Shown: positions 22,000-32,041 of the stretch, in pieces
Layout: each line of letters opens with the position of its first letter
Position numbering within the stretch: the first letter of the stretch is position 1
Assembly: GCA_029204225.1 (NCBI GenBank)
Contig: CM055110.1
Location: 15,965,306 to 16,029,305, forward strand
Reading direction: 5' to 3'
DNA: 64,000 nucleotides
Origin: Diphasiastrum complanatum
Lineage: Eukaryota; Streptophyta; Lycopodiopsida; Lycopodiales; Lycopodiaceae
Notes under the pieces: model-generated
Database searches by the model: none
What the model saw: only the letters and a program-made list of their open reading frames with translations
Told to the model about the DNA's origin: nothing
Translations under genes and position numbers: made by a program

Positions 22000-24510
22000 G
22001 TGGCAAAACCTATTATAAGAGCATCTATTACCTTTATCTTTTTTCGTGAGTTTATTTTGCCAGGTGTTAAAAAATTCATTGAAAACCAAAATTGTACATT
22101 GTTTCCTGGTATCAATGGAAAAGGCTTAAACTTTATTGAAAGAGCCATAAAATCGGTTGCTTTATTAAAAGGCCACAAAGATAATCCTCATAAAAGGGCT
22201 AAGATAGGGCCTGTTAGAGGGCGTGTTGGTTAGAGGGGTAGAACTAGAGGTGGTAGAAACTTGAGAGGTAGCGCTGTTAGAGGATTTAATTCTTTGGAAC
22301 AATCGTTTTTCCTCATGTTGCTAATATATGTTCTCCACCAAAAAGTTCTTCTTTCAATTCTTCAAGAGGACGTGCAAAAACTGTGATATCACACGCAAGC
22401 TCTTCATCTACAACGACATTCGACTTACCTATTCGACATTTGCTGTATGATGATTAATACAGGGTTATGGTGATGTCAACAAGGTACGATCCACTTATAC
22501 TTGCCCCATGGAAGGATGCGTCTATGCAGAGTAAAAAGCAAAGTTAAATTCTTTTTCCACATACTTTTTGTTAACAAGGTCTTAGATTCCTTTTTTGTTA
22601 AAGATCTGTTCAAAGAGGTTACTTTCGCTGTTAATTGTCATATTGAGGATGATATTTGGGATAGGATCATGTTTGGGTGGTGTTTTACCCACAATATATT
22701 GAAATTCCATTATAAACCCAAAAAAGTATTTTGTAACTTCAAACTAAATGACGATAATGACTACATTTGTAAAAAAGATCACAGATTTATCCCATTTATT
22801 TCTAAAAAATAGGCTCATGTAGTGTCTCCCAACACTGACATCATCGAAGTTGAATGAGTAAGAAACAAAGTTAACAAGGGATTAAACCATATACCTGCCA
22901 ATAGACCCTGTTGTCAAGAGGTTATGAATGAATTAGAAAGGGTATGGACATTATTTGCATCCATTATTAATCCTAAGCTTCTGGATAATAATGTTATCAT
23001 GCATTGCAGAGCTACTGTGCTACATAACTGCAACATTAGTACCAATAGACTGATAGATTACAACTTTGTTCCAGTTGTTGAACTGTCTAGAGAAAGTAAG
23101 AGACTCAATAAAAGTTTCTTTATCTGTGGACTAGACAAGGCACCTAATAATCCAGCCTTTATATGTAAGAAATTCATCTAAAAATATGCCTTGGACAGAC
23201 ATAACAGTCCTGATTTTTTGAAAATTTTGTTGCCTATGGATATGGTCATCAATAATTTAGTATATGAGCTTGGTGATCTATTACCGGAATATAAGATAAA
23301 AAACAAGTTATTGCTTTTTATTATGTGCACTCTAAAAGCACATAAAAATGCTTTTCGATGGCTAACAAATGCACATGAATGCTTATTTCAGCAGTCTGCA
23401 TTGATTATTATATGCATATTAACCTCGTGCATAAATCCTCTACAAGATATGTGTAGAGTAAAACAAAATGAGTTCTTTTTACAAGCCGGAATACAATGTT
23501 GATGTTTTTGGCCTACGGACTAATTTGAATTCGCCATTAATCTACCTGATAAAATCTTCTCGGTATATGCAGCTGACATCAAAAAATGTTATGAATCAAT
23601 TCCACTTTCTGGGAAATTCGGCCTAAAAAATGTACTGTCTCATGTCATAGATTGGGCATTTGAATCTAGAATTAACACATAAGTCATATATAATCTTTCA
23701 TAACATTCCTCTTAAGACCAAAAAGGGGGATTGCTCCAATAAGATAAGCTATAATGGAATTTCATTTGATAAAAATAGAGTTAAGCTCATCATATCATGG
23801 CTTTGTGATAATATGCATGTTAGGTTGGGTGATGGTATATGGAAACAGACCATCGGTATACCAATGGGCTTCACATGTTCTCCCATTTGGTGCAACTTAT
23901 ATTTATTCTACTTTGAATGTAAGTTCTGCGTTAGACTGGCAAAGCTTAATAGATGGGACTTATTGCAAATGTTTAATTACTCCTTTCGCCATATTGATGA
24001 TATTTGCTTAGTCAATGTTGTAAACCCTGCTTCATTTTTTAACAAGGACATTATCCCTAGTGATGAATGTCCATTTTGGATTTACCCTATGCAATATGTC
24101 GAGATTGTACCCAATACAGAAACATTTGCCAGATTCTGCAATGGTGCTTATTGTGGCACTTTAGCAAACTTTTTAAATATGACTAGTGTAGTTACCTCTG
24201 TTTCTAATGCATCTTATTTCATGACTAAATATGACAAAAGAAAGTCACTTCCCTTTACTTCCATGCAATATATCTTTCAAGATGCTAATAGACCTGCCTC
24301 CTTTTCATATAAGGTTATTTTATCCCAAATTTTGCCTTTAATATATATATATGCTTTAATGAAAATGAGGTTGCTGTTCAAATGTACAACGTCCTATCGA
24401 CTTTAAAAAAGAATGGGTTCAGGGAAGACACGTTATGCAAACATGTGTTCAAATTTTTAAGCGATAAATTTCCTATGAGCAGATGTTGTCCAACAAAAAC
24501 ACAAATTTTA
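22000..24510 (+). pseudogene. Penelope-like reverse transcriptase ORF, degenerate
   Basis: In order: a 5' piece (22000-22233) ending in an Arg/Gly-rich box that continues past a stop; a Cys-containing domain (22501-22812) with VFCNFKLNDDNDYICKKDHRF; CGLDKAPNNPAFICKK (about 23127-23175); the RT finger motif TLKAHKN (23326); the first catalytic Asp in VYAADIKKCYESIP (codon 23575); TIGIPMGFTCSPIWCNL (about 23850); the Asp pair in RHIDDIC (23996-24001); IYPMQYVEI; YDKRKSLPF; and a C-terminal tail (STLKKNGFREDTLCKHVF) in another frame. The order and wording of motifs match Penelope-like RTs of the Naiad/Chlamys type. Stops of all three kinds occur between 22810 and 23700, with a shift near 23650. 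No GIY-YIG endonuclease is visible. Confidence 0.85.
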
Positions 24511-24611
24511 CTTGGTAAGAATATGACTATATGATGAGCAACATGCATACCACACTTGGTTGCATGTTGCTGCACCTTGTGTGTTATGATGTTGTGGGAA
24601 GGTTGGTAGGT

Positions 24612-24612
<1 letters not shown>

Positions 24613-24647
<35 letters not shown>

Positions 24648-25935
24648 TTACAATTTCATTATATCTTTTTTACTGTGCTAATAGTCATAAAATTGTGTCA
24701 CTAACTGTATGTTATCCTTGATGACAGCAAGACTATGCAAAAAAGGAAGGCTACTGGAATACGGTGAAAAATGTTGCTAGAGTGGCAAAAGGAAGAAATT
24801 TGGGAAGTATTAAAACACTGATGTCTGTGATGACAGAAATAAAAGACAGGCTGAACTTATAGTTGAATGTTATTTTCAAAACTATGTCATTTGATGACTC
24901 CCAGTAGATTATAGAGATATTTGAGACTTCTAGACATTTTGTATCTACGGGTTGTCTAAGGTGTTCTGATTATTGTAGTAATGTATATCTCAAAAAATCT
25001 TTATGATGTCTATTTTGACTTTGATGTAATGGACTTCAACTCTAATACTATCATTCACTAATGATACGTGAAACAGTTATTGATGACAGTAACTACATAC
25101 GTGGATGATGTGTGGGACATTTTTTGGTTTAATTTCACTTTCCTCTGTGATGTTTTCCTACTTGGTCCTTTCCTTGGTCTCGGTTGTTTCTTTGCTTTCT
25201 AAACATTTTGTTGTCTTGTTGAGTGGTTTGGCTTGGGTTGTTTTCTTATTATTATTGTTGGTTTCTTTTTTTCCTTGTGTTGCTGGTTAGAAGTTTAGTT
25301 GGGTGGGTGTGTTGTTGATTAGTTTAGTTGTTTTTCTCTCTATTTTTTCTCTCCTTCGCTGTGTTGTAGGTTGTGGCGCGCTGCCTGCTTCATTGGTTGT
25401 GTAGTTTCTGGTTAGCACTCGATGTTTGCTTCCAGAAGTTTCTTCTCGTTCTTTGTGTTGCTTCAGCTTGGATTGGCGGTATTGGTTTGCCTTTTGTGGA
25501 TGGGCTGGCTTGGCAGTTTTTTGGAGGACTTTTTGTGGCACTCTTCCTTTGTTTTGGCTGTGTTTGCCGCCGTGGACTGCGTTTGGTGATGGCTTTGCCT
25601 TTATATTCTGCTCGTCTGCTTGGCTTCGTTGGTGGTTGCTGCCTAGTTTGCTCGTGTTACTTGCCATCAGTCGATGTGCAGATCTGCCTTTTCTCTATGG
25701 CTTTGCATAAGGTGTGTCCCTGCTGTTGGTTTTGTGTTTCAGTTCTTGATCTTTTGTTTGTTTCTTTGTGTTTGTACTCTCCTCTTCTGCTTCTTGTTTA
25801 GTTTGATTGTTTTTTCATTGGTTTGTGGTGGTTTTTTTTTTTTTGGTGGGCTTGATAGCTTTTTGGTCTGGGTTTTGAGTTTGTTTTGGTCTTTAATGTT
25901 GTTTGGTTGCTTTTTTGTTGATTGGTACTGGTTTT
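24613..25935 (+). repeat. (CA)n and right pseudo-LTR
   Basis: (CA)n at 24613-24646 leads into a 1.29-kb copy of the left pseudo-LTR. It has scattered substitutions and small indels, for example a longer T run near 25830. It ends at GTACTGGTTTT (about 25935) and is followed by about 60 bp matching part of the 360-bp satellite unit (GACATCTCTAGCACAAATCC). Confidence 0.9.
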
Positions 25936-26047
25936 GGTCCCACACGTCATCCATGTCCGACGTTTTGACATCTCTAGCACAAATCCGACCAGTCTCCTTT
26001 CTCTCACCCTCTTCCATATTTTAGATTTAGTTTTACCATATCCCTCG

Positions 26048-26060
26048 CCCCCCCCCCCCC

Positions 26061-26122
<62 letters not shown>
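26048..26122. repeat. Poly(C) and (CA)n tract
   Basis: About 45 bases of almost pure C with two T interruptions run into 30 bases of (CA)n. Poly(C) this long is rare in plant DNA, and its length may be unreliable in an assembly. Confidence 0.95.
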
Positions 26123-26123
<1 letters not shown>

Positions 26124-26622
26124 CTTTTCGTTCCATCCCAATTGTCCTTTCTTCTGGGTTATTCCTCTCTCTTATAATTTCTCACTTCCTCTTGACCTCA
26201 TTGTAATGGGGTCTGACCGATTCATTGCGCACTATGATATCATTTCATATAGTAGTTATGAAATGTCAAGCCTATATTTTTTAAATAGAACTATTCAAAA
26301 TGGCTCGTTTCAACATGGTAGTTGTTAGGTGGTCTGGGCGATAGGTCTGACACCATGCCATTTAGGTTAGGGTTCTCATCCCTCCCTCACATTATATCGC
26401 CCACTCTCTTGCTAATGGTTCCGCTTGATTGGGCTGTGAACAATTTTGCTATTAAATAGATTAGTTTATGAATATTTAGGTTATTATACTCGATTATATC
26501 ATACTCGATTAGGGTTTTATTCCAATAAGAATTTTAACAAAAGAAATGCAAACAACATTGTACTATGTAATGGCCCTCTACGGCCCATTACATTAGGCTT
26601 TAAGCATTAAGCGTTACGCATT
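26123..26622. other. Unassigned spacer
   Basis: No gene was recognised. Near its end, TGTAATGGCC and GGCCCATTACA form a short imperfect inverted repeat around 26565-26592, followed by a run of variants of GCATTA(A/C)G that leads into repeat A. Confidence 0.4.
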
Positions 26623-26889
26623 ACGTTTTAGGTTATAGGTGAAGAAGAAAAAGAAGAGGAGGAGGAGGATGAGGAGGAAGAAGTTGATGATGATGATGAT
26701 GAGGAGGAGGAGGAGGAAGAAGAAGAAGATGATGAGAGGACTTACATTTGTCTTTCTTCTTCTTGCTCTTGCTCTTGCTTCCTCTTGCTTCTCCTTTCAT
26801 GCTGACTGGTTTTTCTCTCTTTCTCTTGAAAAAACACATCTATTCAAAGCTAGAAAGGCAAATTTAGATCCCTGAAAGGGGGTGCCCTA
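26623..26889 (+). repeat. Repeat A, right copy
   Basis: This copy of the block at 17528-17822 has fewer GAA and CTTGCT triplets. It ends GGGGGTGCCCTA exactly at the start of an LTR. The left copy continues past the same point as CCTCTCCCC, so it acts as an empty-site reference for the insertion at 26890. Confidence 0.88.
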
Positions 26890-27533
26890 TGTGAAGGATT
26901 TCAGATCATTCAAGATCCAATCCAAGTCCCAAATCTTTGGTTACAATAAGGAGCAAACCAACAATCTTGCCAATGTAGAAAAATCAGCATCTACATACAA
27001 AATGAGATGCAAACTCTAAGAGATATTGATCAAACATGAACCAAAACATAAAATATGTTTGCTGTCTGTAAAATTACAGTACCCTACTATATTTCACACG
27101 TGTGAAACCGAAAATAGCAATAAATGAGCATTCTACACACAAGATTGCAAGATAACACCAAGATAGTACACCAATGAGTAGTAGAACCCAAAGAGAATCA
27201 TGTATAATGATGAAATGAGAGATAGAAGAGAGAAGATGTGTCTTTCCATGAGTTACATCCTTTTATAGAGTTTCCAAACCCTATTTGGCCACTTGGCTTT
27301 CCCTCCAAAATGTAAACTCTACTATTTTTGGGTCTAGATTCAATGTACCCAAAGTTCAAATTTGAATCTCTCTCAAACTCGACTACCAACTTTCCCACAC
27401 TTTCCAAAAGTGTTTATTGAATGTATTTTAGACTAATATAACTTCAAAAAGTTTATCTCTAAGTCTAAAATGAGTTTTGGCCTCTTATTGACAATTTACC
27501 AAAATGTGACTAAACTAGTTGAAATCTCTCACA
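26890..27533 (-). repeat. 3' LTR of the 26890-32041 element
   Basis: This 644-bp LTR begins TGTGAAGGATTTCAG and ends AATCTCTCACA next to the polypurine complement. It contains the 16-bp perfect palindrome TTTCACACGTGTGAAA (27092-27107), the same motif as in the unrelated LTR at 3667. The right LTR has a decayed version (TTTCAAACGTGTGGAA). Confidence 0.93.
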
Positions 27534-28347
27534 CTCCCTCTTCAACTAGTTTTGGCATAGTTTTGACAATAGAACTTTGATCCAACTTTAGAATGATCTC
27601 CATCCTAAGTATAGATCTTCTTTCTAAGGTTCTAAAGTATCTTTCATGATTGATATAGAGAATAGTGTCCAAATTGGATGCTTCACTATTTCTTACATCA
27701 ATTTTACACATCAAGATATAACTAGAATATGAAGAACCAAATAGAATGTAAATGAAATGATTCCTCCATGTTTCAAACTTTGAACTCTCTAGAAAATTAC
27801 AGCAACCAAACAATAAATGTGAGTGATGGCCATTTTCTTGCTTGTGTTCTCCAACTTTGTCCTTTCTTGATATGTCTCCACCATAAAACTCCATGAATGA
27901 GCCTCCATCTCCATCTTGCCACAAGGAACCATCAAGCCTTGGAAATCCATGAGTAGGTGAGTACATACATGATGCAAATCTAGCACCACATGACTCCATA
28001 AACCAAGTAGTTTGCACTAGTCCATCTTCAAGATCTACTTGACACAAGAAAATGACCATGAATTCACCAAAAATTGACAATCTCCAAGTATTGGCACCAA
28101 GTAGCTCAACACCTGAGAACTTAGCCATGGATGAGTGACATAATGAACCTCCATTAGCTTCATTTCCATCAACAAAACCAGCCAAGAATGCTAGTACAAC
28201 TCCAACAATAAGATATTGCAAGACAATGTAGCTAGTTTGTCCATATCTTGACAATTTGCACACATCCACATGAAATAGCTCAAACATGAGATAGAACAAG
28301 TAAAGTAAACTTGAACAACAATTCCTTGCTGCTCCTTTGACCTTACT
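27529..28347 (-). CDS. In-frame extension after a TAG stop, ends at the LTR edge
   Basis: After the TAG at 28348-28350 the same frame stays open for 272 codons to a TGA at 27529-27531, just inside the LTR. The last codons overlap the polypurine tract and give LVEEGV. The sequence is hydrophobic early (VLQYLIVGVVLAFLAGFV) and later has CKIDVRNSEASNLDT, a motif also seen in the 3667-8806 element. It is either the end of one 1192-residue polyprotein reached by stop readthrough, or a separate ORF, or a frame cut by a single point mutation. The exact frame continuity over 51 bases after the stop favours a common original frame. Confidence 0.6.
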   Translation of the reverse strand, partial: SKVKGAARNCCSSLLYLFYLMFELFHVDVCKLSRYGQTSYIVLQYLIVGVVLAFLAGFVDGNEANGGSLCHSSMAKFSGVELLGANTWRLSIFGEFMVIFLCQVDLEDGLVQTTWFMESCGARFASCMYSPTHGFPRLDGSLWQDGDGGSFMEFYGGDISRKDKVGEHKQENGHHSHLLFGCCNFLESSKFETWRNHFIYILFGSSYSSYILMCKIDVRNSEASNLDTILYINHERYFRTLERRSILRMEIILKLDQSSIVKTMPKLVEEGV

Positions 28348-31107
28348 CTAGTTTTCAATAAGCTGCAAAAACAGATCCATAACATCTTTGCCAATTACCT
28401 CTCCTTTGATGCTCTTGACTAGCTCCAAATTGCCACCTTTCCTTTTGTGTTGTTGAAGCCCTTTGAGACCAACCTCTTGATCTTCCTCTTGACCATCAAA
28501 TTCATTGAACAAACTTTGTTTTCCAGATCCATTACTTGCTTTTCCAGTATGAAAACCATGAGAACCAATATCCACTTGCATAGCATCATCTACACAAGAA
28601 AATTCTCCAAAACATGTGAGTAAAGCAAAGTGTGTCGCTTCCACTTGCTTACCTTTCTCTTGATCATCAAAGATATCAAAGATATGAATATCTTCAAACC
28701 TGAACCTCTGGAAATACTCCCTATCAAACAAATGATCTAGATCTAACAAGAACTCATCAATGCTTGATCTCGAATTTCCACAAAGGTTAGTGAAACCAAT
28801 GTCACCATCATAAATCAAAAGATAGATTCCAAACTTTCCATCCAACATCAAGTAAAGTAGGTGAAGATGAGTATCAAACCTAATAAATCCAGCCCTCTTG
28901 AGTCCATAACAAACCTCAATAAGCTCACCTATGAGATCTCCCTTGCCTTGAAGAAATTGCCTCTCGATTTGCTCCATGTAGTTTTCTCCAAGCAACTTCT
29001 TGCCATCTTGATCATGAGTGATCAATTCATAATCATAGAATCCTTTGAGTTGATGAAGAGATGTGAGATCCATGCCTTGGATCTTCCAAAGAATCAATCT
29101 TCCATTGCTCTTCCCTTCATAAGACTTCCTCTTAATGACTGCATCATAAGAAGTAGAAACCTCAAAAACATTAGAAGTCATGAAAAAAATGATTAGTACC
29201 TTCAACATAAGGATGATTGAAGTACTCTCTTTTTTCAAACAAGAGCTTCTACTCAATGTTTTAGGTAATGAATCATATGATAATGATTCTTCCTCACTAT
29301 CATTCACAATGACATCATTCAAAGTACATCCTACTTTGAACTCTTCACATACTTCTCTTCTTCTTGACTTGTGACTATCTCCCTCACTAAGTCTCTTGAT
29401 AGAACCATTTGATATACTCTCTTTATGAAGACATGTGACTCCACTTGCTAGAAAAATGACTTTCTTGAAATCATAACAAAAGAATGTAGAAGAACCACCT
29501 CCTTCATGCATGCACCTAGCAACATCCTTTTCCATATGATCAAAGAAATCATTAGCAACAATCTTTTCCAAGGAAGAATCTTCACTTCCATTGATGAAGT
29601 TAGCTCTTTCCTTAACTTTTGCATGCTTGCACTTGCCATGAAGAACCATTGAAATACCATCATTATCCTCAAGACTAGCCAAGTTAGCACAAAGATGAAC
29701 ATCTCCAAGAAGCATATTAGATCTTGACCTAGATCTAGCATAAGGAAGCTTGTTAGACTTTGCATAAGATCCACCAATCTTATTGATGCTAAAAGGTAAC
29801 TTTGGAAAGTTGAGACCAATCTCCTTTTCCATTCCATCCTTTTTGTTAGCCATAACAAAAGCATCAAGCTTGAAAAGTCTACCTTGTCTATTGCCCCTAG
29901 CAACCAAGATTTTTTCCTTTGTAATGAAACAAACATCACCACCAAACTCTACCATGTATCCTTTCTTTATCATTTGACCAACACTTAGCAAATTCTTTGA
30001 AAGTGAAGGAATGTAAAGAACACCATCAAGTCTTGCTTTCCTATTAGTAGAGAGACAAATAGGAATTGAACCAATACCTTCAATCACACACTCACCACCA
30101 TTGGCCATGTGAATTGCTTTCTTGGCTCCATCATAAGTGACCAAAGAAGTAAAGAACTCCTTGTGACTAGTCATGTGTGAGCTAGCTCCACTATCAATCC
30201 ACCATGAATCTTTGTCACCTTCACTTGATATTGGACTTGAAGAACACATCAAAAGAGAATCACCACCACCTAGATCCTCATCATTAGTAGTAAAGTTGAT
30301 TTGCTTGCTACCTTCATCTCTTTGCTTCTTCAAACATTCATTTGCAAAATGCCCTTTGATTCCACAATAGAAGCATTTCAACTTAGACTTATCTTTCTTT
30401 TTGCCAAAAGAAGAAGTCTCACCTTGATCTTGCCCTTTAGACCACTTGCCTTTGCCTTTTCCCTTGAACTTGCCTTTGATGAACATAGCATCCTCTTCAT
30501 AATGAGATGTCGATGTAGATCCACCTCCTCTTGATTGAAGCCTATACTCCTCATTCACCAAGATCTCTTGCAAATCCACAATACTTGGCAAAGTCTTTTG
30601 AATAGCAAAACTTTGAACAAGATTAGCATGATCATCCAACAAGCCATTAAGTATAACTTGAACAAGTTCTACCTCCTTAATGCTTTCATCAATACATGCT
30701 AACTCATCATTGAATGCTTTAACCCTCAAAACAAAAGCATGAGTACTCTCCTCCTTCTTTTGCAAACTTTGAAAGATTTGCCTCCTAAGAGTAAGCACTC
30801 TTGATGTAGACTTGGATTCATAAAGCCTCTTCAAAGCTTCCCAAGCCTCCAAAGATGATGTGCACTTACCAACTTCCTTGAGAAGTTCATTGGTAACATT
30901 CATCTTAATCATGTGTAGAGCTTTCTTTGCTCTCTTGTCATACCTCACTTGATCTTGAGGTGCTTGAGATCTCTCCTCCACACATGTAGAAATCTCCATC
31001 AACTCATTCATCTCCAATAAGGACTCCATTCTCACCTTCCAAGTAGAATAGTTGATTGAGGTAAGCCTATCATTGCTCTCCAACATAAATCCACCACTTG
31101 TAGCCAT
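28348..31107 (-). CDS. Gag-protease polyprotein with unknown C-terminal half (919 aa)
   Basis: The ATG lies about 410 bp inside the element. Residues 1-190 are a copia Gag (UBN2-like: INYSTWKVRMESLL, and LEAWEALKRLYESKST). A Gly/Lys-rich stretch leads to a CCHC knuckle at 245-258 (CFYCGIKGHFANEC). Residues 302-311 are WWIDSGASSH, the aspartic protease site, followed by the expected HMANGG, GVLYIPSLSKNLLSVG and GRLFKLDAF. From about residue 425 to 919, where integrase and RT should be, nothing matches those enzymes. This half is acidic and Leu/Ser-rich, with one hydrophobic stretch (IILMLKVLIIFFM). Keeping 919 codons open without enzymes suggests recent origin or selection on this protein. Confidence 0.9.
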   Translation of the reverse strand: MATSGGFMLESNDRLTSINYSTWKVRMESLLEMNELMEISTCVEERSQAPQDQVRYDKRAKKALHMIKMNVTNELLKEVGKCTSSLEAWEALKRLYESKSTSRVLTLRRQIFQSLQKKEESTHAFVLRVKAFNDELACIDESIKEVELVQVILNGLLDDHANLVQSFAIQKTLPSIVDLQEILVNEEYRLQSRGGGSTSTSHYEEDAMFIKGKFKGKGKGKWSKGQDQGETSSFGKKKDKSKLKCFYCGIKGHFANECLKKQRDEGSKQINFTTNDEDLGGGDSLLMCSSSPISSEGDKDSWWIDSGASSHMTSHKEFFTSLVTYDGAKKAIHMANGGECVIEGIGSIPICLSTNRKARLDGVLYIPSLSKNLLSVGQMIKKGYMVEFGGDVCFITKEKILVARGNRQGRLFKLDAFVMANKKDGMEKEIGLNFPKLPFSINKIGGSYAKSNKLPYARSRSRSNMLLGDVHLCANLASLEDNDGISMVLHGKCKHAKVKERANFINGSEDSSLEKIVANDFFDHMEKDVARCMHEGGGSSTFFCYDFKKVIFLASGVTCLHKESISNGSIKRLSEGDSHKSRRREVCEEFKVGCTLNDVIVNDSEEESLSYDSLPKTLSRSSCLKKESTSIILMLKVLIIFFMTSNVFEVSTSYDAVIKRKSYEGKSNGRLILWKIQGMDLTSLHQLKGFYDYELITHDQDGKKLLGENYMEQIERQFLQGKGDLIGELIEVCYGLKRAGFIRFDTHLHLLYLMLDGKFGIYLLIYDGDIGFTNLCGNSRSSIDEFLLDLDHLFDREYFQRFRFEDIHIFDIFDDQEKGKQVEATHFALLTCFGEFSCVDDAMQVDIGSHGFHTGKASNGSGKQSLFNEFDGQEEDQEVGLKGLQQHKRKGGNLELVKSIKGEVIGKDVMDLFLQLIEN

Positions 31108-31504
31108 GTTGAAGTGACCTGATCTTCTCTTTCAACCTGTTCCAATGCACAAAGCACTCTCTTGAATGTCAAAAAATGAACTCGAGAAGAAATCACAAAG
31201 ATATGGAACCTCTCAAATCTCTTCTAGCACTTCTAACTAGAAAATCAACACATAGAATAGTGAAATCTTGATCAACCTATGATCTATCCTCAATCTAATG
31301 ATTCTTGCCACTCAGTACACCAAGTGTGAAATCGGAATTGATCAACTATCCAACCCTATATTGAGTTTTGACCTACAAAAGATCAATTCTACACATGCAA
31401 AAATGCTGATTTTTGAGTAGAGATCAATCTAGCATGCTCTAGCATAGGTAACTCCTCCAAATCCTTGCTAAAGATGGCTGATCCTTTCATAACCTGAAAC
31501 ACAA

Positions 31505-31518
31505 GAGCTCTGATACCA
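31505..31518 (-). promoter_or_regulatory. tRNA-iMet primer-binding site
   Basis: The minus strand reads TGGTATCAGAGCTC directly beside the LTR, the usual plant initiator-Met tRNA primer site. Confidence 0.93.
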
Positions 31519-32041
31519 TGTGAAGGATTTCAGATCATTCAAGATCCAATCCAAGTCCCAAATCTTTGGTTACAATAAGGAGCAAACCAACAATCCTGCC
31601 AATGTAGAAAAATCAGCATCTACATACAAAATGAGATGCAAACTCTAAGAGATATTGATCAAACATGAACCAAAACATAAAATATGTTTGTTGTCCATAC
31701 AATTACAGTACCCTATTGTATTTCAAACGTGTGGAACCGAAAATAGCAATAAATGAGCATTCTACACACAAGATTGCAAGATAACACCAAGATAGTACAC
31801 CAATGAGTAGTAGAACCCAAAGAGAATCATGTATAATGATGAAATGAGAGATAGAAGAGAGAAGATGTGTCTTTCCACGAGTTACATCCTTTTATAGAGT
31901 TTCCAAACCCTATTTGGCCACTTGGCTTTCCCTCCAAAATGTAAACTCTACTATTTTTGGGTCTAGATTCAATGTACCCAAAGTTCAAATTTGAATCTCT
32001 CTCAAACTCGACTACCAACTTTCCCACACTTTCCAAAAGTG
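31519..32041 (-). repeat. 5' LTR of the 26890-32041 element, truncated
   Basis: It starts TGTGAAGGATTTC right after the primer-binding site and follows the left LTR to CTTTCCAAAAGTG, where similarity ends. The terminal part of about 120 bp, which would contain the 5' end of U3, is replaced by unrelated sequence, so promoter elements may be missing. Confidence 0.9.

Larger units (their letters stand above)
18888..25935 (+). mobile_element. Penelope-like retroelement with pseudo-LTRs
   Basis: An RT ORF (about 22.0-24.5 kb) lies between two direct repeats of about 1.28 kb, 18984-20266 and 24647-25935, each directly preceded by (CA)n. Penelope-like elements are known to carry such pseudo-LTRs, produced by head-to-tail or partial copies. 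The Naiad/Chlamys branch is reported to favour microsatellites. The ORF motifs (see its entry) point to that branch. The body before the ORF holds a T/G-rich stretch and a 318-bp tandem triplication. The ORF has several stops and at least one frameshift, so this copy is dead. The right pseudo-LTR ends near 25935 against a fragment of the satellite seen at 16.3-17.5 kb. Confidence 0.8.
26890..32041 (-). mobile_element. Non-autonomous Gag-protease LTR retrotransposon
   Basis: LTRs at 26890-27533 and 31519-32041 are nearly identical over the shared 520 bp. A primer-binding site borders the right LTR, and the polypurine complement CTCCCTCTTC borders the left one, so the element runs on the minus strand. 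Its outer 5' end is lost: similarity stops at 32041, about 120 bp short, with no target duplication. The interior has one large ORF with copia-style Gag, zinc knuckle and protease, then residues I cannot assign, and no integrase, RT or RNase H. It would depend on a copia-type partner for copying. Confidence 0.92.

Noticed and set aside
23500-23540. In-frame TGA in the Penelope-like RT, possibly selenocysteine as reported for some Naiads
   Set aside because: TAG and TAA stops occur in the same frame, a frameshift follows, and no SECIS-like context was evident. Pseudogene decay is simpler.
28720-28990. Weak resemblance of the 919-residue ORF's C-terminal part to a protein-kinase catalytic loop and DFG region
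   Set aside because: Only scattered residues fit. The Lys, HRD and DFG motifs are not present in correct form or spacing.
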